Positions 8,485 through 18,525 of a stretch of DNA of 64,000 nt are shown piece after piece. Source of the DNA: Microbacterium oxydans (GTDB lineage: Bacteria; Actinomycetota; Actinomycetes; Actinomycetales; Microbacteriaceae); the NCBI RefSeq assembly GCF_006540085.1, contig NZ_BJOG01000001.1, positions 1,116,001 through 1,180,000 of the forward strand. Direction: 5' to 3'. The notes under the pieces were generated by a model that saw only the letters and a program-made list of their open reading frames with translations, had not been told where the DNA came from and did no database searches. Within the stretch, counting starts at the first letter, position 1, and every line of letters starts with the position of its first letter. Made by a program: the position numbers and the translations under genes.

Positions 8485-9504
8485 ATGAAGAACGCACGCA
8501 TCGGAACGTGGACCGCCCTGGCCGCGGTGGCCGCACTCACACTCACCTCGTGCGCCGGAGGCAGCGCAGCGACCGACGACGCGGGAGGGGAAGCGGAGGT
8601 CGCCGCGATCACCGACGTGTCGATCGTCGTGCCGGCGGACCCCGGTGGTGGATGGGATCAGACCGGACGTGCCCTCTCGCAGGTGCTCACCCAGGACGAC
8701 CTCGTGACCTCCGCTCCCGTGACCAACGTCGGCGGTGCAGGCGGCACCGTCGGCCTCGCGCAGCTCGCGAACGAGAAGGACCCGAACACGCTGATGGTGA
8801 TGGGTCTGGTCATGGTCGGCGCGGTCGAGACCAACGCCTCGGCGGTGCGGATCGAGGACACCACCCCGATCGCCCGGCTCACCGACGAGCCGCTCGTCGT
8901 GGTGGTGCCGGCCGACTCGAAGTACGACACCCTGGAAGACCTCGTGGACGACATCGTCGACAACGGCCAGTCCGTCACGATCACGGGCGGCTCCGCGGGC
9001 GGCGCCGACCACATCCTCGCCGGACTCATGCTCGAGGAGGCCGGGCTCGATGGCGCCGAGATCGCGGAGAAGCTCAACTACACTCCGAACTCCGGCGGCG
9101 GGGAGGCCGTTCCGCTCCTCATCGGCGGCAAGGTCGCTGCGGGCATCTCGGGGGTGGGCGAGTTCGCCCAGCACGTCGAGAGCGGCGCGCTCAAGGCCCT
9201 GGCGGTGTCCAGCGACGAGCCGGTGTCGCAGCTTCCCGATGTACCGACCATCACAGAAGAGGGCTACGACGTGGTGCTCACCAACTGGCGTGGGGTGATC
9301 GCTCCCGGCGGCATCTCCGACGGCGAGAAGGACGAGCTCGTGCGGGTGATCACCGAACTGCACGAGTCCGAAGCCTGGACGGAGCAGCTCGAGACCAAGG
9401 GCTGGACCGACGCGTTCCTGGTGGGCGAGGAGTTCGACGAGTTCCTCACGGGGAACATCGAAGAGGTCACCGCGACGCTGAAGAACATCGGTCTGGTGCA
9501 GTGA
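8485..9504 (+). CDS. tctC: Tripartite tricarboxylate transporter, binding lipoprotein
   Basis: A 339-residue extracytoplasmic solute receptor of the TctC/Bug family, which captures citrate-like tricarboxylates for TctAB. A lipoprotein signal peptide ends in LTSC with Cys23 as the lipidation site. The family segment PADPGGGWDQTGR, where the ligand carboxylates bind, begins around residue 50. A strong ribosome-binding site (AAGGAGGA, 8471-8478) fixes the ATG at 8485. It is the first gene of tctCBA and is probably controlled by the divergent regulator. Confidence 0.93.
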   Translation: MKNARIGTWTALAAVAALTLTSCAGGSAATDDAGGEAEVAAITDVSIVVPADPGGGWDQTGRALSQVLTQDDLVTSAPVTNVGGAGGTVGLAQLANEKDPNTLMVMGLVMVGAVETNASAVRIEDTTPIARLTDEPLVVVVPADSKYDTLEDLVDDIVDNGQSVTITGGSAGGADHILAGLMLEEAGLDGAEIAEKLNYTPNSGGGEAVPLLIGGKVAAGISGVGEFAQHVESGALKALAVSSDEPVSQLPDVPTITEEGYDVVLTNWRGVIAPGGISDGEKDELVRVITELHESEAWTEQLETKGWTDAFLVGEEFDEFLTGNIEEVTATLKNIGLVQ

Positions 9505-9505
9505 C

Positions 9506-10075
9506 ATGACGGTCCCCGCATCGTCGGGGACAGGGGAGCAGGGGGTGCGGGTCGACCACGGCGGTCGGCCCGCACGCCGCTCTCCCTCCGTCCCCGTCGG
9601 CGAACTCGTGTTCGCCGGAATCATGGTCGCGCTCGGTGTCTTCGCCGTCGTCGGCATCTTCCTGATCCATGTCCCCGTCGGCATGAAGGCCGGCCCCACG
9701 GTCTTCCCGATCTTCGTCTCCGTGATCCTGCTCGCCTCCGCGGTCGCTGTGCTCGTCGGCGTGCTGCGCGGGGAGCGCGGCGGTGCCGAGGAGGCGGAAG
9801 ACATCGATGAGAGTCTGCCCACCGACTGGGTCACCCTCGCCAAGCTGGCCGGCCTCGTCGTCGCGCACCTGCTCCTGATCGAACCCCTCGGCTGGGCACC
9901 CGCTGCAGCCCTGCTGTTCGGCGGGGTGGCGTGGTCGCTCGCCGCCAAGCGGTGGTGGATGGCGTTCCTCGTCGGCATCGTCGTGGCGTTCGTGATCCAG
10001 GTCGTCTTCGGCGGTCTGCTCGGTCTGTCGCTGCCGTGGGGACCGGCCCTCGGCTGGCTCGGAAGGATGTTCTGA
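9506..10075 (+). CDS. tctB: Tripartite tricarboxylate transporter, small membrane subunit
   Basis: A 189-residue TctB-family protein with about four predicted membrane helices (for example [19 protein letters not shown] and the C-terminal [17 protein letters not shown]). It forms the permease with TctA. The start lies one base after the tctC stop and the stop overlaps the tctA start by one base, so the three subunits are translationally linked. The first roughly 30 residues are cytoplasmic and poorly conserved. Confidence 0.9.
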   Translation: MTVPASSGTGEQGVRVDHGGRPARRSPSVPVGELVFAGIMVALGVFAVVGIFLIHVPVGMKAGPTVFPIFVSVILLASAVAVLVGVLRGERGGAEEAEDIDESLPTDWVTLAKLAGLVVAHLLLIEPLGWAPAAALLFGGVAWSLAAKRWWMAFLVGIVVAFVIQVVFGGLLGLSLPWGPALGWLGRMF

Positions 10076-11622
10076 TGGACAGCTGGACTCTGCTCCTGGA
10101 GGGCTTCGCGACCGCGCTGCAGCCCGAATACCTCGCGTTCGCCTTCCTCGGAGTCTTCGTGGGCACCGCGGTCGGCGTGCTCCCCGGTATCGGCCCCGCC
10201 ATGACGGTGGCGCTGCTGCTGCCCCTCACCTACACGCTTGACCCCGCCGCCGCGTTGATCACCTTCGCGGGCATCTACTACGGCGGCATGTACGGCGGCT
10301 CGACCACGAGCATCCTCCTGAACACACCGGGGGAGTCGGCCTCGATCGTCACGGCCATCGAGGGCAACAAGATGGCCAGGATGGGACGCGGTGCCGCCGC
10401 CCTCGCCACCGCCGCCATCGGATCGTTCATCGCCGGCACGCTGGCGACCCTCGGGCTGACCCTCCTCGCTCCGCTGCTCGCGCAGTTCGCGGTGAACCTC
10501 GGACCCGCCGACTACGTCGCCCTCATCGTGATCGCGTTCATCACGGTCGGTGCGCTGATCGGCAGCTCGATCTCGCGCGGCATGCTCTCGCTCGGCGTCG
10601 GCCTGTTCCTCGGGCTCGTCGGCACCGACTGGCTCTCCGGGCAGCAGCGCTACACGCTGGGTCTGCCCGCGCTCTCGGACGGCGTCGACATCGTCCTGGT
10701 AGCGGTCGGACTGTTCGCGGTCGGTGAGACGTTCTACATCGCGGCTCGGCTGCGACACGGCGGGATCGACGTGATCCCGGTCACCCGCGGGTGGCGGTCC
10801 TGGATGACGAAGTCCGATTGGCGCAGGTCCTGGAGACCCTGGCTGCGGGGCACCGCGATCGGGTTCCCGATCGGGACGATCCCCGCCGGTGGGGCGGACG
10901 TGGCCACTTTCCTGTCCTACGCGACGGAGCGGAAGCTGTCGAAGCACAAGGACGAGTTCGGGCGTGGCGCGATCGAGGGCGTCGCCGGACCCGAGTCGGC
11001 GAACAACGCCGCCGCGGCCGGTGTGCTGGTGCCTCTGCTCACCCTGGGCCTGCCGACCACGGCGACCGCGGCGATCATCCTCACCGCGTTCCAGTCCTAC
11101 GGCATCCAGCCGGGGCCGCTGCTGTTCGAGAGCCAGTCGAATCTGGTGTGGGCGCTCATCGCGAGCCTCTACATCGGCAATGTCATCCTGATCGTGCTCA
11201 ACCTTCCGCTCGTGGGCATGTGGGTGAAGCTGCTGCAGATCCCGCGGCCGTACCTGTACGCGGGCATCCTGCTGTTCGCGGTGTTCGGTGCGTATGCGCT
11301 GCACAGCTCGCCGTCGGACATCGTGATCCTGCTGATCGTCGGCATCCTCGGTTACTTCATGCGCAGATACGGATACCCCGTCGCGCCGCTCGTGGTCGGG
11401 ATGATCCTCGGACCGATGGCGGAGGAGCAGCTGCGCAAGGCACTGCAGCTGAGCCAGGGCGACCTGAGCACGCTGGTCATGCAGCCGTTCGCCGCCATCG
11501 CCTACGGGGTGCTCGCACTGCTGATCGTCGGGGGCCTGTGGCTGCGACGCCGTCAGCGCCGGTACGAGCAGGCTCTCACCGAGTCGATCGCCGTGCCGAT
11601 CAAGGCCGACTCCGAGGTCTGA
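10075..11622 (+). CDS. tctA: Tripartite tricarboxylate transporter, large membrane subunit
   Basis: A 515-residue integral membrane protein with 10-12 helices that forms the translocation path. It carries the TctA family motifs [18 protein letters not shown] (about 30-47) and [22 protein letters not shown] (about 65-86), and the repeated half-motif around [18 protein letters not shown]. The chimeric sensor next door suggests that its substrate is citrate or a related tricarboxylate; this is inference. Confidence 0.94.
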   Translation: MDSWTLLLEGFATALQPEYLAFAFLGVFVGTAVGVLPGIGPAMTVALLLPLTYTLDPAAALITFAGIYYGGMYGGSTTSILLNTPGESASIVTAIEGNKMARMGRGAAALATAAIGSFIAGTLATLGLTLLAPLLAQFAVNLGPADYVALIVIAFITVGALIGSSISRGMLSLGVGLFLGLVGTDWLSGQQRYTLGLPALSDGVDIVLVAVGLFAVGETFYIAARLRHGGIDVIPVTRGWRSWMTKSDWRRSWRPWLRGTAIGFPIGTIPAGGADVATFLSYATERKLSKHKDEFGRGAIEGVAGPESANNAAAAGVLVPLLTLGLPTTATAAIILTAFQSYGIQPGPLLFESQSNLVWALIASLYIGNVILIVLNLPLVGMWVKLLQIPRPYLYAGILLFAVFGAYALHSSPSDIVILLIVGILGYFMRRYGYPVAPLVVGMILGPMAEEQLRKALQLSQGDLSTLVMQPFAAIAYGVLALLIVGGLWLRRRQRRYEQALTESIAVPIKADSEV

Positions 11623-11670
11623 TCCGGGAGCGGATTCGAGCGGACAGGAGGCCGCGAGTAGGCTGATCCG

Positions 11671-12468
11671 GTGAATGATGCCCAGGCTCCCGCACGAGGG
11701 CCTCGTGCCTACACGGCGTTCATCGGGATCGGCCTTCTCGCAGGCCTCCTCTCCGGTCTCTTCGGCGTGGGAGGCGGTACGGTCATCGTCCCGCTACTGG
11801 TGCTCCTGCTGCACTTCGATCAGCGCCTTGCAGCGGGCACCTCGCTCGCCGCTATCGTGCCGACCGCCGGCGTGGGAGTGATCTCGTACGCGACGACCGG
11901 ATCGGTGGCCTGGATCCCGGCGATCATCCTCGCGGCCGGTGCTGTGGTGGGCGCGCAGATCGGCACTCGACTGCTGCCGCGCATCTCGCAGACCGCCCTG
12001 CGCTGGGGCTTCGTCGGCTTCCTCGTCGTCGTGATCGTCAGCCTCTTCCTCGTGATCCCGTCGCGCGATGCCGTGTTCGAACTCTCCTGGCTGAGTGGCC
12101 TCGCCCTCGTCGGAGTCGGCGTCGGCACCGGTATCCTCGCCGGGCTGATCGGCGTCGGCGGCGGAGTGATCGTCGTCCCCGTGCTGATGCTGGCCTTCGG
12201 CACGAGCGACCTGGTCGCCAAGGGCACCTCGCTGCTCATGATGATCCCGACGGCGATCTCGGGCACCGTGGGGAACTTCCGCAACCGCAACGTCGATCTG
12301 CTCGCGGCGCTGCTCATCGGCGTCTCCGCCTGCACGACGACAGCTCTCGGCGCGTGGCTGGCCACCATCGTCGACCCCACCCTGGGCAACATGCTGTTCG
12401 CGGCATATCTCGTCGTGATCGCCGTGCAGATGGCGATCAAGGCGGTCAGAGGGCGCAAGCGGGCCTGA
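11671..12468 (+). CDS. TSUP (TauE/SafE) family permease
   Basis: A 265-residue membrane protein with two repeats of the TSUP signature, GLLSGLFGVGGGTVIVPLL near residue 25 and GILAGLIGVGGGVIVVPVL near residue 153, and about eight helices. Members export sulfite or sulfoacetate or take up organic anions; the substrate here is unknown. The start is GTG at 11671. It is downstream of tctA by 48 bp, so it may be read with that operon or on its own. Confidence 0.85.
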   Translation: MNDAQAPARGPRAYTAFIGIGLLAGLLSGLFGVGGGTVIVPLLVLLLHFDQRLAAGTSLAAIVPTAGVGVISYATTGSVAWIPAIILAAGAVVGAQIGTRLLPRISQTALRWGFVGFLVVVIVSLFLVIPSRDAVFELSWLSGLALVGVGVGTGILAGLIGVGGGVIVVPVLMLAFGTSDLVAKGTSLLMMIPTAISGTVGNFRNRNVDLLAALLIGVSACTTTALGAWLATIVDPTLGNMLFAAYLVVIAVQMAIKAVRGRKRA

Positions 12469-12498
12469 CGCACGGCGCGGCCTCGGTAGGATCGAGGG

Positions 12499-12969
12499 GT
12501 GGCAGTGAACCAAGAACTGGTCGGCAGGGAATTCCCGCCGACGGCCCCGTACCTCGTCGGCCGCGAGAAGGTGCGCGAGTTCGCTCGTGCGGTCTTCGCC
12601 GACGCCCCGCAGCACACCGACGTCGAGGCGGCCCGCGCTGCCGGCTTCTCCGACGTCGTGGCGCCGCCGACGTTCGCGATGGTCATCCAAGACCTCACGC
12701 TCCAGCAGCTGCTGGGCCAGGAGGATTCCGGCATCGCGCTCGAGCGCACCATCCACGCAGAGCAGCGCTTCACCTACACGCGCCCGATCGTCGCAGGAGA
12801 TGAGCTCACCGCCCAGCTGCGGGTCACCGGCATCCGCATGATGGGCGGGAACGCGATGATCACCAGCGAGGCCGAGATCACCGACCCGGCGGGAGCCCAC
12901 GTCGTGACCGCCACCAGCGTGCTGCTCGTCGGCGCCGAGCCGAGCGCCGAGGAAGAGGGGGCCGCCTGA
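12499..12969 (+). CDS. HadA-like MaoC dehydratase N-terminal-type subunit
   Basis: A 156-residue hot-dog fold protein of the UPF0336/HadA-HadC family. These proteins lack the catalytic Asp-His pair and pair with a HadB-like subunit to form a (3R)-hydroxyacyl thioester dehydratase. Recognisable segments are GREFPPTAPYLVGREKVREFA at the N-terminus and QRFTYTRPIVAGDEL near residue 92. The start is GTG 12499, and the stop overlaps the HadB-like gene (TGATG). The HadA-HadB-MurB order is also found in other actinobacteria. Confidence 0.85.
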   Translation: MAVNQELVGREFPPTAPYLVGREKVREFARAVFADAPQHTDVEAARAAGFSDVVAPPTFAMVIQDLTLQQLLGQEDSGIALERTIHAEQRFTYTRPIVAGDELTAQLRVTGIRMMGGNAMITSEAEITDPAGAHVVTATSVLLVGAEPSAEEEGAA

Positions 12970-13367
12970 TGGGCTACACCGTCGGAGACGTGGTCGCCGA
13001 GCGCACCGTGCACCTCACCCGCGAATCGCTCGTCCGCTACGCGGGAGCATCCGGGGACTTCAACCCCATCCACTACCGCGACGACGTGGCGGCCTCTGTC
13101 GGGCTCCCCGGCGTGCTCGCGCACGGCATGCTCACGATGGGCATCGCCTCGTCGGTGGTCGTCGCCGCACTCGCACCGGAGACGCGCATCCTCGATTACG
13201 GGGTGCGCTTCACCAAGCCCGTCGTGGTCGACCCGGTCGAGGGCGCCGATGTCACCGTCGTGGCCACCGTCGGCGCTGTCGACGAGGAGGTCGCCCGCAT
13301 CGACCTCAAGGTCACGTTCGGCGACACCACCGTGCTCGTCAAGGCGCAGCTGCGCGTCGCCGTCTGA
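12969..13367 (+). CDS. HadB-like MaoC dehydratase, catalytic subunit
   Basis: A 132-residue hot-dog protein of the MaoC type. The hydratase motif is clear at about residues 29-45: YAGASGDFNPIHYRD contains the catalytic Asp (GDFN) and His (PIHY). It should work with the preceding HadA-like subunit on a hydroxyacyl thioester. The two starts overlap, implying a stoichiometric complex. In mycobacteria this pair works in mycolate-making FAS-II; that pathway is not expected in Microbacteriaceae, so the real substrate is open. Confidence 0.87.
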   Translation: MGYTVGDVVAERTVHLTRESLVRYAGASGDFNPIHYRDDVAASVGLPGVLAHGMLTMGIASSVVVAALAPETRILDYGVRFTKPVVVDPVEGADVTVVATVGAVDEEVARIDLKVTFGDTTVLVKAQLRVAV

Positions 13368-13380
13368 TGAGGACGGTCTG

Positions 13381-14514
13381 ATGCGGGAGATCGAGGCGGT
13401 CCGGCTCGCGGAGCTGACCACACTGCGCACGGGCGCGGCGCCGGAGCGGATGTTCGAGGCGACCACGACTTCCGGACTGGTCGACGCTCTGCGCGAGACC
13501 TGGGCTCGCGGCGACGAGTGGTTCGTCCTCGGTGGCGGATCCAATCTCTTCGTGGGCGACGAGCCGTTCGAGGGCACGGTCATCCGCGTGCGCACCGAGG
13601 GCATCGACGAGCTGCCGTCCCCCCACGCGGGTCGCATCCGTCTGCGTGCGCAGGCCGGACACGGCTGGGACGACTTCGTCGCGTACGCCGTCGCGCACGG
13701 CTACGCGGGTCTCGAGGCGATGAGCGGGATCCCCGGTACCGTCGGCGCGGCCCCCGTGCAGAACATCGGCGCGTACGGCCAGGAGATCCAGGAGACGCTG
13801 GTCGAGGTCGAGCTGATCGACGAAGCGACCGGTGAGGTCTCGACCGTTCCCGCCGCGGAACTCGGGCTGGGCTTCCGCACCTCGGTGCTCAAGCATCACC
13901 ACGGCAGCGTGCCGCTGCGCCGTGCCGTGATCCTCTCGGTGACCGTCGACCTGCTGGTCGCCGGTGAGCGCGTGGTGCGCGGCGAGCAGCTGCGTCGGGC
14001 GCTCGGCCTCACGGACGACACCCCGGTTCCGCTGGGCTGGGTGCGGGAGCGCATCCTGGCGACTCGGGCATCGAAGGGCATGCTGCTCGATGCGGACGAT
14101 CCGGACACTCACGGTGTCGGCTCGTTCTTCCAGAACGCGATCGTGACGGCGACCGTGGCCGCAGCGCTGCCGCCGGAATGCCCGCGCTGGCCGGTCGCCC
14201 CCGACCTCGACGCCGTGACGGTCATCCCGCTCGCGTCCTACGACGGGCAGGTGCCGCTGTCGAAGCCGGCCGCCGTCTCCGACGTCAAGGTGAGCGCGGC
14301 GTGGCTCATCGAGCAGGCAGGCATCCGCAAGGGGTTCAAGCTGCCGCACTCCCGCGCATCCGTGTCGACGAAGCACGCGCTCGCTCTGACCAACCGAGGC
14401 GGCGCGACCGCTGGTGAGGTCGCCGAGCTCGCGCGGTTCATCCAGAGCAGGGTGCACGCCGAGTTCGGTCTCGTGCTGCAGCCGGAGCCCGTTCTCGTCG
14501 GCGTCGAGCTCTAG
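13381..14514 (+). CDS. murB: UDP-N-acetylenolpyruvoylglucosamine reductase
   Basis: An FAD- and NADPH-dependent enzyme that makes UDP-MurNAc for peptidoglycan, in the cytoplasm. The 377-residue protein shows the FAD-binding segment GGGSNLFVGD (about 52-61), the GIPGTVGAAPVQNIGAYG block (about 115-132) and the catalytic serine in GSFFQN. The Glu-containing end (AEFGLVLQPEPVLVG) is also present. The start at 13381 is the first good ATG after the HadB-like stop; the gap is 13 bp, so all three genes are probably one operon. Confidence 0.95.
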   Translation: MREIEAVRLAELTTLRTGAAPERMFEATTTSGLVDALRETWARGDEWFVLGGGSNLFVGDEPFEGTVIRVRTEGIDELPSPHAGRIRLRAQAGHGWDDFVAYAVAHGYAGLEAMSGIPGTVGAAPVQNIGAYGQEIQETLVEVELIDEATGEVSTVPAAELGLGFRTSVLKHHHGSVPLRRAVILSVTVDLLVAGERVVRGEQLRRALGLTDDTPVPLGWVRERILATRASKGMLLDADDPDTHGVGSFFQNAIVTATVAAALPPECPRWPVAPDLDAVTVIPLASYDGQVPLSKPAAVSDVKVSAAWLIEQAGIRKGFKLPHSRASVSTKHALALTNRGGATAGEVAELARFIQSRVHAEFGLVLQPEPVLVGVEL

Positions 14515-14561
14515 AGCGTCGAGGGGTAGGGCACGTCGTCGGTCGCGGCTACACTCGCGGC

Positions 14562-14963
14562 ATGAGCGGACTGATCCCGTACCTGTTGTTCCCCGGCAAC
14601 GCCGCAGAGGCGCTCGGTCACTATCGATCGGTGTTCGGCGGTGAGCTCCAGCTGCTCGACTATGCCACGGCAGGACGCCACGACGGTCCGGGCGACGCGG
14701 TCGCGCACGGACAGCTGAGCGGGCCGGTCGAGGTCGCCGGGGCGGATGCGGGTGCGGATGACGACGCGGTGCAGATGAGCGGCATGTTCCTCTCGCTCCT
14801 CGGCACAGCGGATGCCCTGACCCTCACCGACTGGTACGACAAGCTGGCGGCAGACGGACGAGTCATCGACGCGCTGCAGAAGCGTCCGTGGGGAGACTTC
14901 GACGGCACGCTCGTCGACCGCTACGGCGTCCGCTGGCTGATCGGCTTCCACCCCGAGGACTGA
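14562..14963 (+). CDS. Glyoxalase-fold (PhnB-like) protein
   Basis: A 133-residue protein of the vicinal-oxygen-chelate superfamily, PhnB-like branch. The N-terminus IPYLLFPGNAAEALGHYRSVFGGEL is the usual beta-alpha start, and GVRWLIGF near the C-terminus is the second conserved strand. It contains an insert rich in Ala, Gly and Asp (about 53-66). Substrate and metal use are unknown. Its last 43 bases overlap the end of the opposite-strand membrane-protein gene. Confidence 0.75.
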   Translation: MSGLIPYLLFPGNAAEALGHYRSVFGGELQLLDYATAGRHDGPGDAVAHGQLSGPVEVAGADAGADDDAVQMSGMFLSLLGTADALTLTDWYDKLAADGRVIDALQKRPWGDFDGTLVDRYGVRWLIGFHPED

Positions 14964-15328
14964 GGTGTGTCCCTGCCGAAGTAGGGACGAGACGACGGCA
15001 GGAAGATCAACACGACCGCCGTGGTGGTGAGGACGAGGGCCGCGAGGCCGACCGGGAACTCCCAGGTCGTGCCCGTTGCCGCAGGGACGTAGAGCGCGAG
15101 CGGGAGCGGGAACAGCACGGTCGCGTATCGGGCCCACGACTTTCCTCTTGTGACGAGCACGGTGATGGTCGCGTAGACGACCACCGGTACGAAGGGGAGC
15201 ACACTGAGCAACGCTCGCCACTCTCCTCCCCAGTACCAGAGGAAGGGGGCGACCAGGAGCGAGGCGAAGAAGATCAGCACGGTCACCGTGATCAGGATGG
15301 CGAAGGCCACCCGCAGACTCACAGGCAT
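14921..15328 (-). CDS. Small four-helix membrane protein, unknown function
   Basis: A 135-residue hydrophobic protein with four predicted helices, starting MPVSLRVAFAILITV and continuing through FVPVVVYATITVLV, YATVLFPLPLALYV and VGLAALVLTTTAVVLIFL. I recognise no family. GAGGG precedes the ATG at 15328. An in-frame ATG at 15358 has an even better GGAGGT site, so ten more residues may be present. The 3' end overlaps the convergent glyoxalase-fold gene by 43 bases. Confidence 0.6.
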   Translation of the reverse strand: MPVSLRVAFAILITVTVLIFFASLLVAPFLWYWGGEWRALLSVLPFVPVVVYATITVLVTRGKSWARYATVLFPLPLALYVPAATGTTWEFPVGLAALVLTTTAVVLIFLPSSRPYFGRDTPQSSGWKPISQRTP

Positions 15329-15402
15329 CCCCTCACCCTCCACTTCGTCCCTCTCCATCCCCACACCTCCAGTATCCCCCCTCACCCCTCGCCCCTCACC
15401 CG

Positions 15403-15486
15403 CGTCGAGACCCATCGTCGACGCCGAGACCCACTCCCGCAAGCGACTGCAGGAGTGGGTCTCGGCGAGTGCAATGGGTCTCGACG
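15403..15486. repeat. Nested inverted repeat, CGAGACCCA element copy 1
   Basis: Two perfect stems are nested. The outer stem is CGTCGAGACCCAT (15403-15415) with ATGGGTCTCGACG (15474-15486). The inner stem is CGCCGAGACCCACTCC (15422-15437) with GGAGTGGGTCTCGGCG (15452-15467). The 14-nt loop ends in CTGCA. It gives four CGAGACCCA boxes in the order forward, forward, reverse, reverse. A second copy occurs at 20741-20825. Confidence 0.85.
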
Positions 15487-15510
15487 GGGGTGCCGGGGGC
15501 GTGGCGCGAC

Positions 15511-16710
15511 TCAGGCGAACAGACGCTGCAGGCGCTGGACGCCCTCGAGCAGCTGGTCGTCGCCCAGTGCGTACGACATGCGGATGTAACCGGAGGGGCC
15601 GAAGGCCTCACCGGGCACGACGGCCACCTCGGCCTGGTCGAGGATGAGGTCGGCGAGCTCGAGCGAGGTGGTCGGCGTCACACCGCCCCAGGTGCGACCG
15701 AGCAGACCCTGCACGTCGGGGTACACGTAGAACGCGCCCAGCGGGTTCGGCACCACGAGGCCGTCGATCTTCGACAGCTCCGAGACGATGAGCTGGCGGC
15801 GGCGGTCGAAGGCCTGTCGCATCTGCTCGGCCTCGTCCTGCGGACCGGTGAGGGCGGCGATCGCAGCCTTCTGGGCGACGTTGTTCACGTTGCTGGTGAG
15901 GTGCGACTGCAGGTTGCCCGCGACCTTGATGGCGTCGGCCGGGCCGACCATCCAGCCCACGCGCCAGCCGGTCATGGCGTAGGTCTTCGCGACGCCGTTG
16001 ACCAGGATCGTCTGGCCGGCGACCTCGGGGACGGCTTCGACGATCGAGGTGGCCTTGACGCCCTCGTAGATGAGGTTCTGGTAGATCTCGTCGCTGATGA
16101 TCCAGATGCCGTGCTCGAGCGCCCACTCGCCGATGGCTCTGGTCTCCTCGGCGGTGTAGACGGAGCCGGTGGGGTTCGACGGTGAGACGAACACGAGTGC
16201 GGTGGTGCGGGCGGTACGAGCGGCCTCGAGCTGCTCGACCGTGACCTTGTACTCCTGGTCGGCGCCGGCGAAGACCTCGACGGGGGTGCCGTCGGCGAGG
16301 CGGATCGCCTCGGGGTACGTGGTCCAGTACGGCGCGGGCAGCAGCACCTCGTCGCCCGGGTTCACCACGGCCTGGAAGGCCTGGTAGACCGACTGCTTGC
16401 CGCCGTTGGTGACGATGACCTGGCTCGGCGACACCTCGAGGCCCGAGTCGCGGAGGGTCTTCGCCGCGATCGCCTCGCGCAACGCCGGGAGGCCGGGAGC
16501 GGGCGTGTACCGGTAGCTCGCCGGGTCGGCTAGAGCTTCGGCCGCCGCATCGACGATGAACTGCGGCGTCGCGAAGTCGGGCTCGCCGGCGGCGTAGGAG
16601 ATGACGTCCTTGCCTTCGGCCTTGAGGGCCTTGGCCTTGGCGTCGACCTTGAGGGTCGCGGACTCGGCGATGGCGGACAGCTTGCGAGAGAGAGGAGCGC
16701 GTTCGGTCAC
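15511..16710 (-). CDS. Aspartate-type aminotransferase, PLP-dependent
   Basis: A 399-residue fold-type I aminotransferase of the AspC/AatA (I-gamma) group that transfers amino groups between aspartate-like donors and 2-oxoglutarate. Visible are the substrate loop YAAGEPDF (39-46), PSNPTG (177-182), SDEIY (206-210) and the PLP lysine Lys242 in [13 protein letters not shown]. The C-terminal Arg (GYIRMSY) binds the substrate carboxylate. It may also act on prephenate, as several bacterial members do. It stands alone on the minus strand. Confidence 0.9.
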   Translation of the reverse strand: MTERAPLSRKLSAIAESATLKVDAKAKALKAEGKDVISYAAGEPDFATPQFIVDAAAEALADPASYRYTPAPGLPALREAIAAKTLRDSGLEVSPSQVIVTNGGKQSVYQAFQAVVNPGDEVLLPAPYWTTYPEAIRLADGTPVEVFAGADQEYKVTVEQLEAARTARTTALVFVSPSNPTGSVYTAEETRAIGEWALEHGIWIISDEIYQNLIYEGVKATSIVEAVPEVAGQTILVNGVAKTYAMTGWRVGWMVGPADAIKVAGNLQSHLTSNVNNVAQKAAIAALTGPQDEAEQMRQAFDRRRQLIVSELSKIDGLVVPNPLGAFYVYPDVQGLLGRTWGGVTPTTSLELADLILDQAEVAVVPGEAFGPSGYIRMSYALGDDQLLEGVQRLQRLFA

Positions 16711-16791
16711 GATTACGAGCGTACTCGGGTCGGTGCGGCAGGTGAGGTGTGGGATGCCGCCAAGATCCGGAGTTCTTTCGGGTTCGGAAGG

Positions 16792-17886
16792 TCAGTCGGT
16801 CGTGAGTCCGTGGGCCTGCGCGACGGCCTGGAGCGTGATGCGTCCGCCCTGCACGTTCAGCCCCTTCGCGAGCGCTGCGTCCTCAGCCGCCGCACGCTCC
16901 CAGCCCTTGCCTGCGATCGCCGAGACGTAGGGGAGGGTCGCGTTGGTCAGCGCACGGGTCGCCGTCTCCGGCACCGCGCCCGGCATGTTCGCGACGCAGT
17001 AGTAGATCGAGTCGTGCACGGCGAACGTGGGGTCGTCGTGGGTGGTCGGGCGCGACCCCTCGAAGCATCCGCCCTGGTCGATCGCGATGTCGACGAGCAC
17101 CGAGCCCGGCTTCATCGCGGCGACCATGTCGTCGGTCACCAGCTTGGGAGCGGCGGCACCCGGGATCAGCACGGACCCGATCACGAGGTCGGCGCTCTTC
17201 AACTCCTCGGCGATGTCGTAGCGGCTCGATGCGCGGGTCTCGAGAGCGCCGCCGTAGCGGTGCTCGAGCTCACGCAGGCGCGGCAGGGAGACGTCGATCA
17301 CGGTGACCTTCGAGCCGAGTCCGAGTGCGTTCGCCGCGGCGTGCTCGCCCGCGACGCCGCCACCGATGACGACGGTCTTGGCACGCGGCGTGCCGGCGAT
17401 GCCACCGAGCAGCATTCCGCGTCCGCCCTGCGACCGCAGCAGTGAGTACGAGCCCATGGTGACGGAGAGGCGTCCCGCGATCTCGCTCATCGGCACCAGA
17501 AGGGGCAGGCTGCGGTCGGGAAGCTGCACGGTCTCATAGGCCACGGCCGTGGTTCCCGCGTCGACGAGGGCGGTCGTCAGCGCACGGTCGGCGGCGAGGT
17601 GCAGGTAGGTGAAGAGGGTGAGGTCCTCGCGCAGGAAGCCGTACTCCTGGGCGATCGGCTCCTTGACCTTGATGACCAGATCGGCCTCGCCCCACGCGTC
17701 GGCGGCGGTCGTCACGATCTCGGCGCCGGCCGTGCGGTAGTCGTCGTCGGTGATGCGCGAACCGAGCCCTGCTCCGGACTGCACCAGCACGCGGTGGCCC
17801 TCGCGCACCAGGCGGTCGGCGCCGGCGGGAGTGAGGGAGACGCGGTTCTCGTTGTTCTTGACCTCGGTGGGGACGCCGATCTTCAT
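16792..17886 (-). CDS. ald: Alanine dehydrogenase
   Basis: NAD-dependent interconversion of L-alanine and pyruvate plus ammonium, cytoplasmic and usually hexameric. The 364-residue protein starts [20 protein letters not shown], has catalytic Lys in VKVKEP (about 73) and His in FTYLHLAA (about 95), and the nucleotide-binding glycines in [18 protein letters not shown] site precedes the ATG at 17886. It is divergent from an Lrp-type regulator, the usual alanine-responsive arrangement in actinobacteria. Confidence 0.96.
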   Translation of the reverse strand: MKIGVPTEVKNNENRVSLTPAGADRLVREGHRVLVQSGAGLGSRITDDDYRTAGAEIVTTAADAWGEADLVIKVKEPIAQEYGFLREDLTLFTYLHLAADRALTTALVDAGTTAVAYETVQLPDRSLPLLVPMSEIAGRLSVTMGSYSLLRSQGGRGMLLGGIAGTPRAKTVVIGGGVAGEHAAANALGLGSKVTVIDVSLPRLRELEHRYGGALETRASSRYDIAEELKSADLVIGSVLIPGAAAPKLVTDDMVAAMKPGSVLVDIAIDQGGCFEGSRPTTHDDPTFAVHDSIYYCVANMPGAVPETATRALTNATLPYVSAIAGKGWERAAAEDAALAKGLNVQGGRITLQAVAQAHGLTTD

Positions 17887-17988
17887 TGATCCTCCAGGTT
17901 CGATGTGGTGCGGCACCAGGATCGCAGAAACATCGACGGAACAACAGAATCGGTGAAGATGATTCGCTCTGCGCACGGATCCTGAATA

Positions 17989-18507
17989 ATGCTTCGTATG
18001 GAGACGACATCGGAGGCCCCGGAGCCGAATACCGTTCGGGCGCCGGCGCTCGATGCGGTCGACGCGAAGATCGTGCAGCTGCTCACGGCGGACGGCCGCA
18101 TGACCAACGCCGAACTCGCCGGACGACTCGGCGTCGCCCCTTCGACGGCGCACACCCGCCTGCGCGCCCTGGTGGACCGCGGGGTGATCACGGGGTTCCA
18201 CGCGAGTGTGGACGAGCGGATGCTGGGTGCCGGGCTGCAGGCTGTGATCGGCGTGACCCTGCGGCCGAGCGGACGGAGGGAGAGCATCGTCGAGTTCGCG
18301 GATCGCGTGCGGGTGCTGCCCCAGGTCATCCAGGTGTTCTTCCTGGGTGGAGACGACGACTTCCTCTTGCACATCGCCGTCGCGGACTCATCCGAGATGC
18401 GCGAGTTCGTGCTGGAGCACCTCTCGGCGCAGAGCAGCGTCGCCTCCACCCGCACGAGCATCGTGTTCGACTATCACCGCAACTCGGTGGCCGCGTCCTT
18501 CCGCTGA
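17989..18507 (+). CDS. Lrp/AsnC family regulator, probably of ald
   Basis: A 172-residue leucine-responsive-type regulator. An AsnC winged helix-turn-helix occupies about residues 22-75 (LDAVDAKIVQLLTADGR, LAGRLGVAPSTAHTRLRAL), and the RAM effector-binding domain follows (about 88-165, with FFLGGDDDFLLHIAV). It is transcribed away from ald across about 100 bp, which strongly suggests control of ald by alanine or leucine. A second in-frame ATG lies three codons downstream, so the start may be three residues later. Confidence 0.88.
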   Translation: MLRMETTSEAPEPNTVRAPALDAVDAKIVQLLTADGRMTNAELAGRLGVAPSTAHTRLRALVDRGVITGFHASVDERMLGAGLQAVIGVTLRPSGRRESIVEFADRVRVLPQVIQVFFLGGDDDFLLHIAVADSSEMREFVLEHLSAQSSVASTRTSIVFDYHRNSVAASFR

Positions 18508-18525
18508 GGCGCCGGAGCGTTCTCG

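Noticed and set aside
8326..11304. A 992-codon minus-strand open frame opposite tctCBA
   Set aside because: The composition is the typical Arg/Asp/Gly/His-rich antisense pattern with no conserved motif, while tctCBA on the plus strand is unmistakable.
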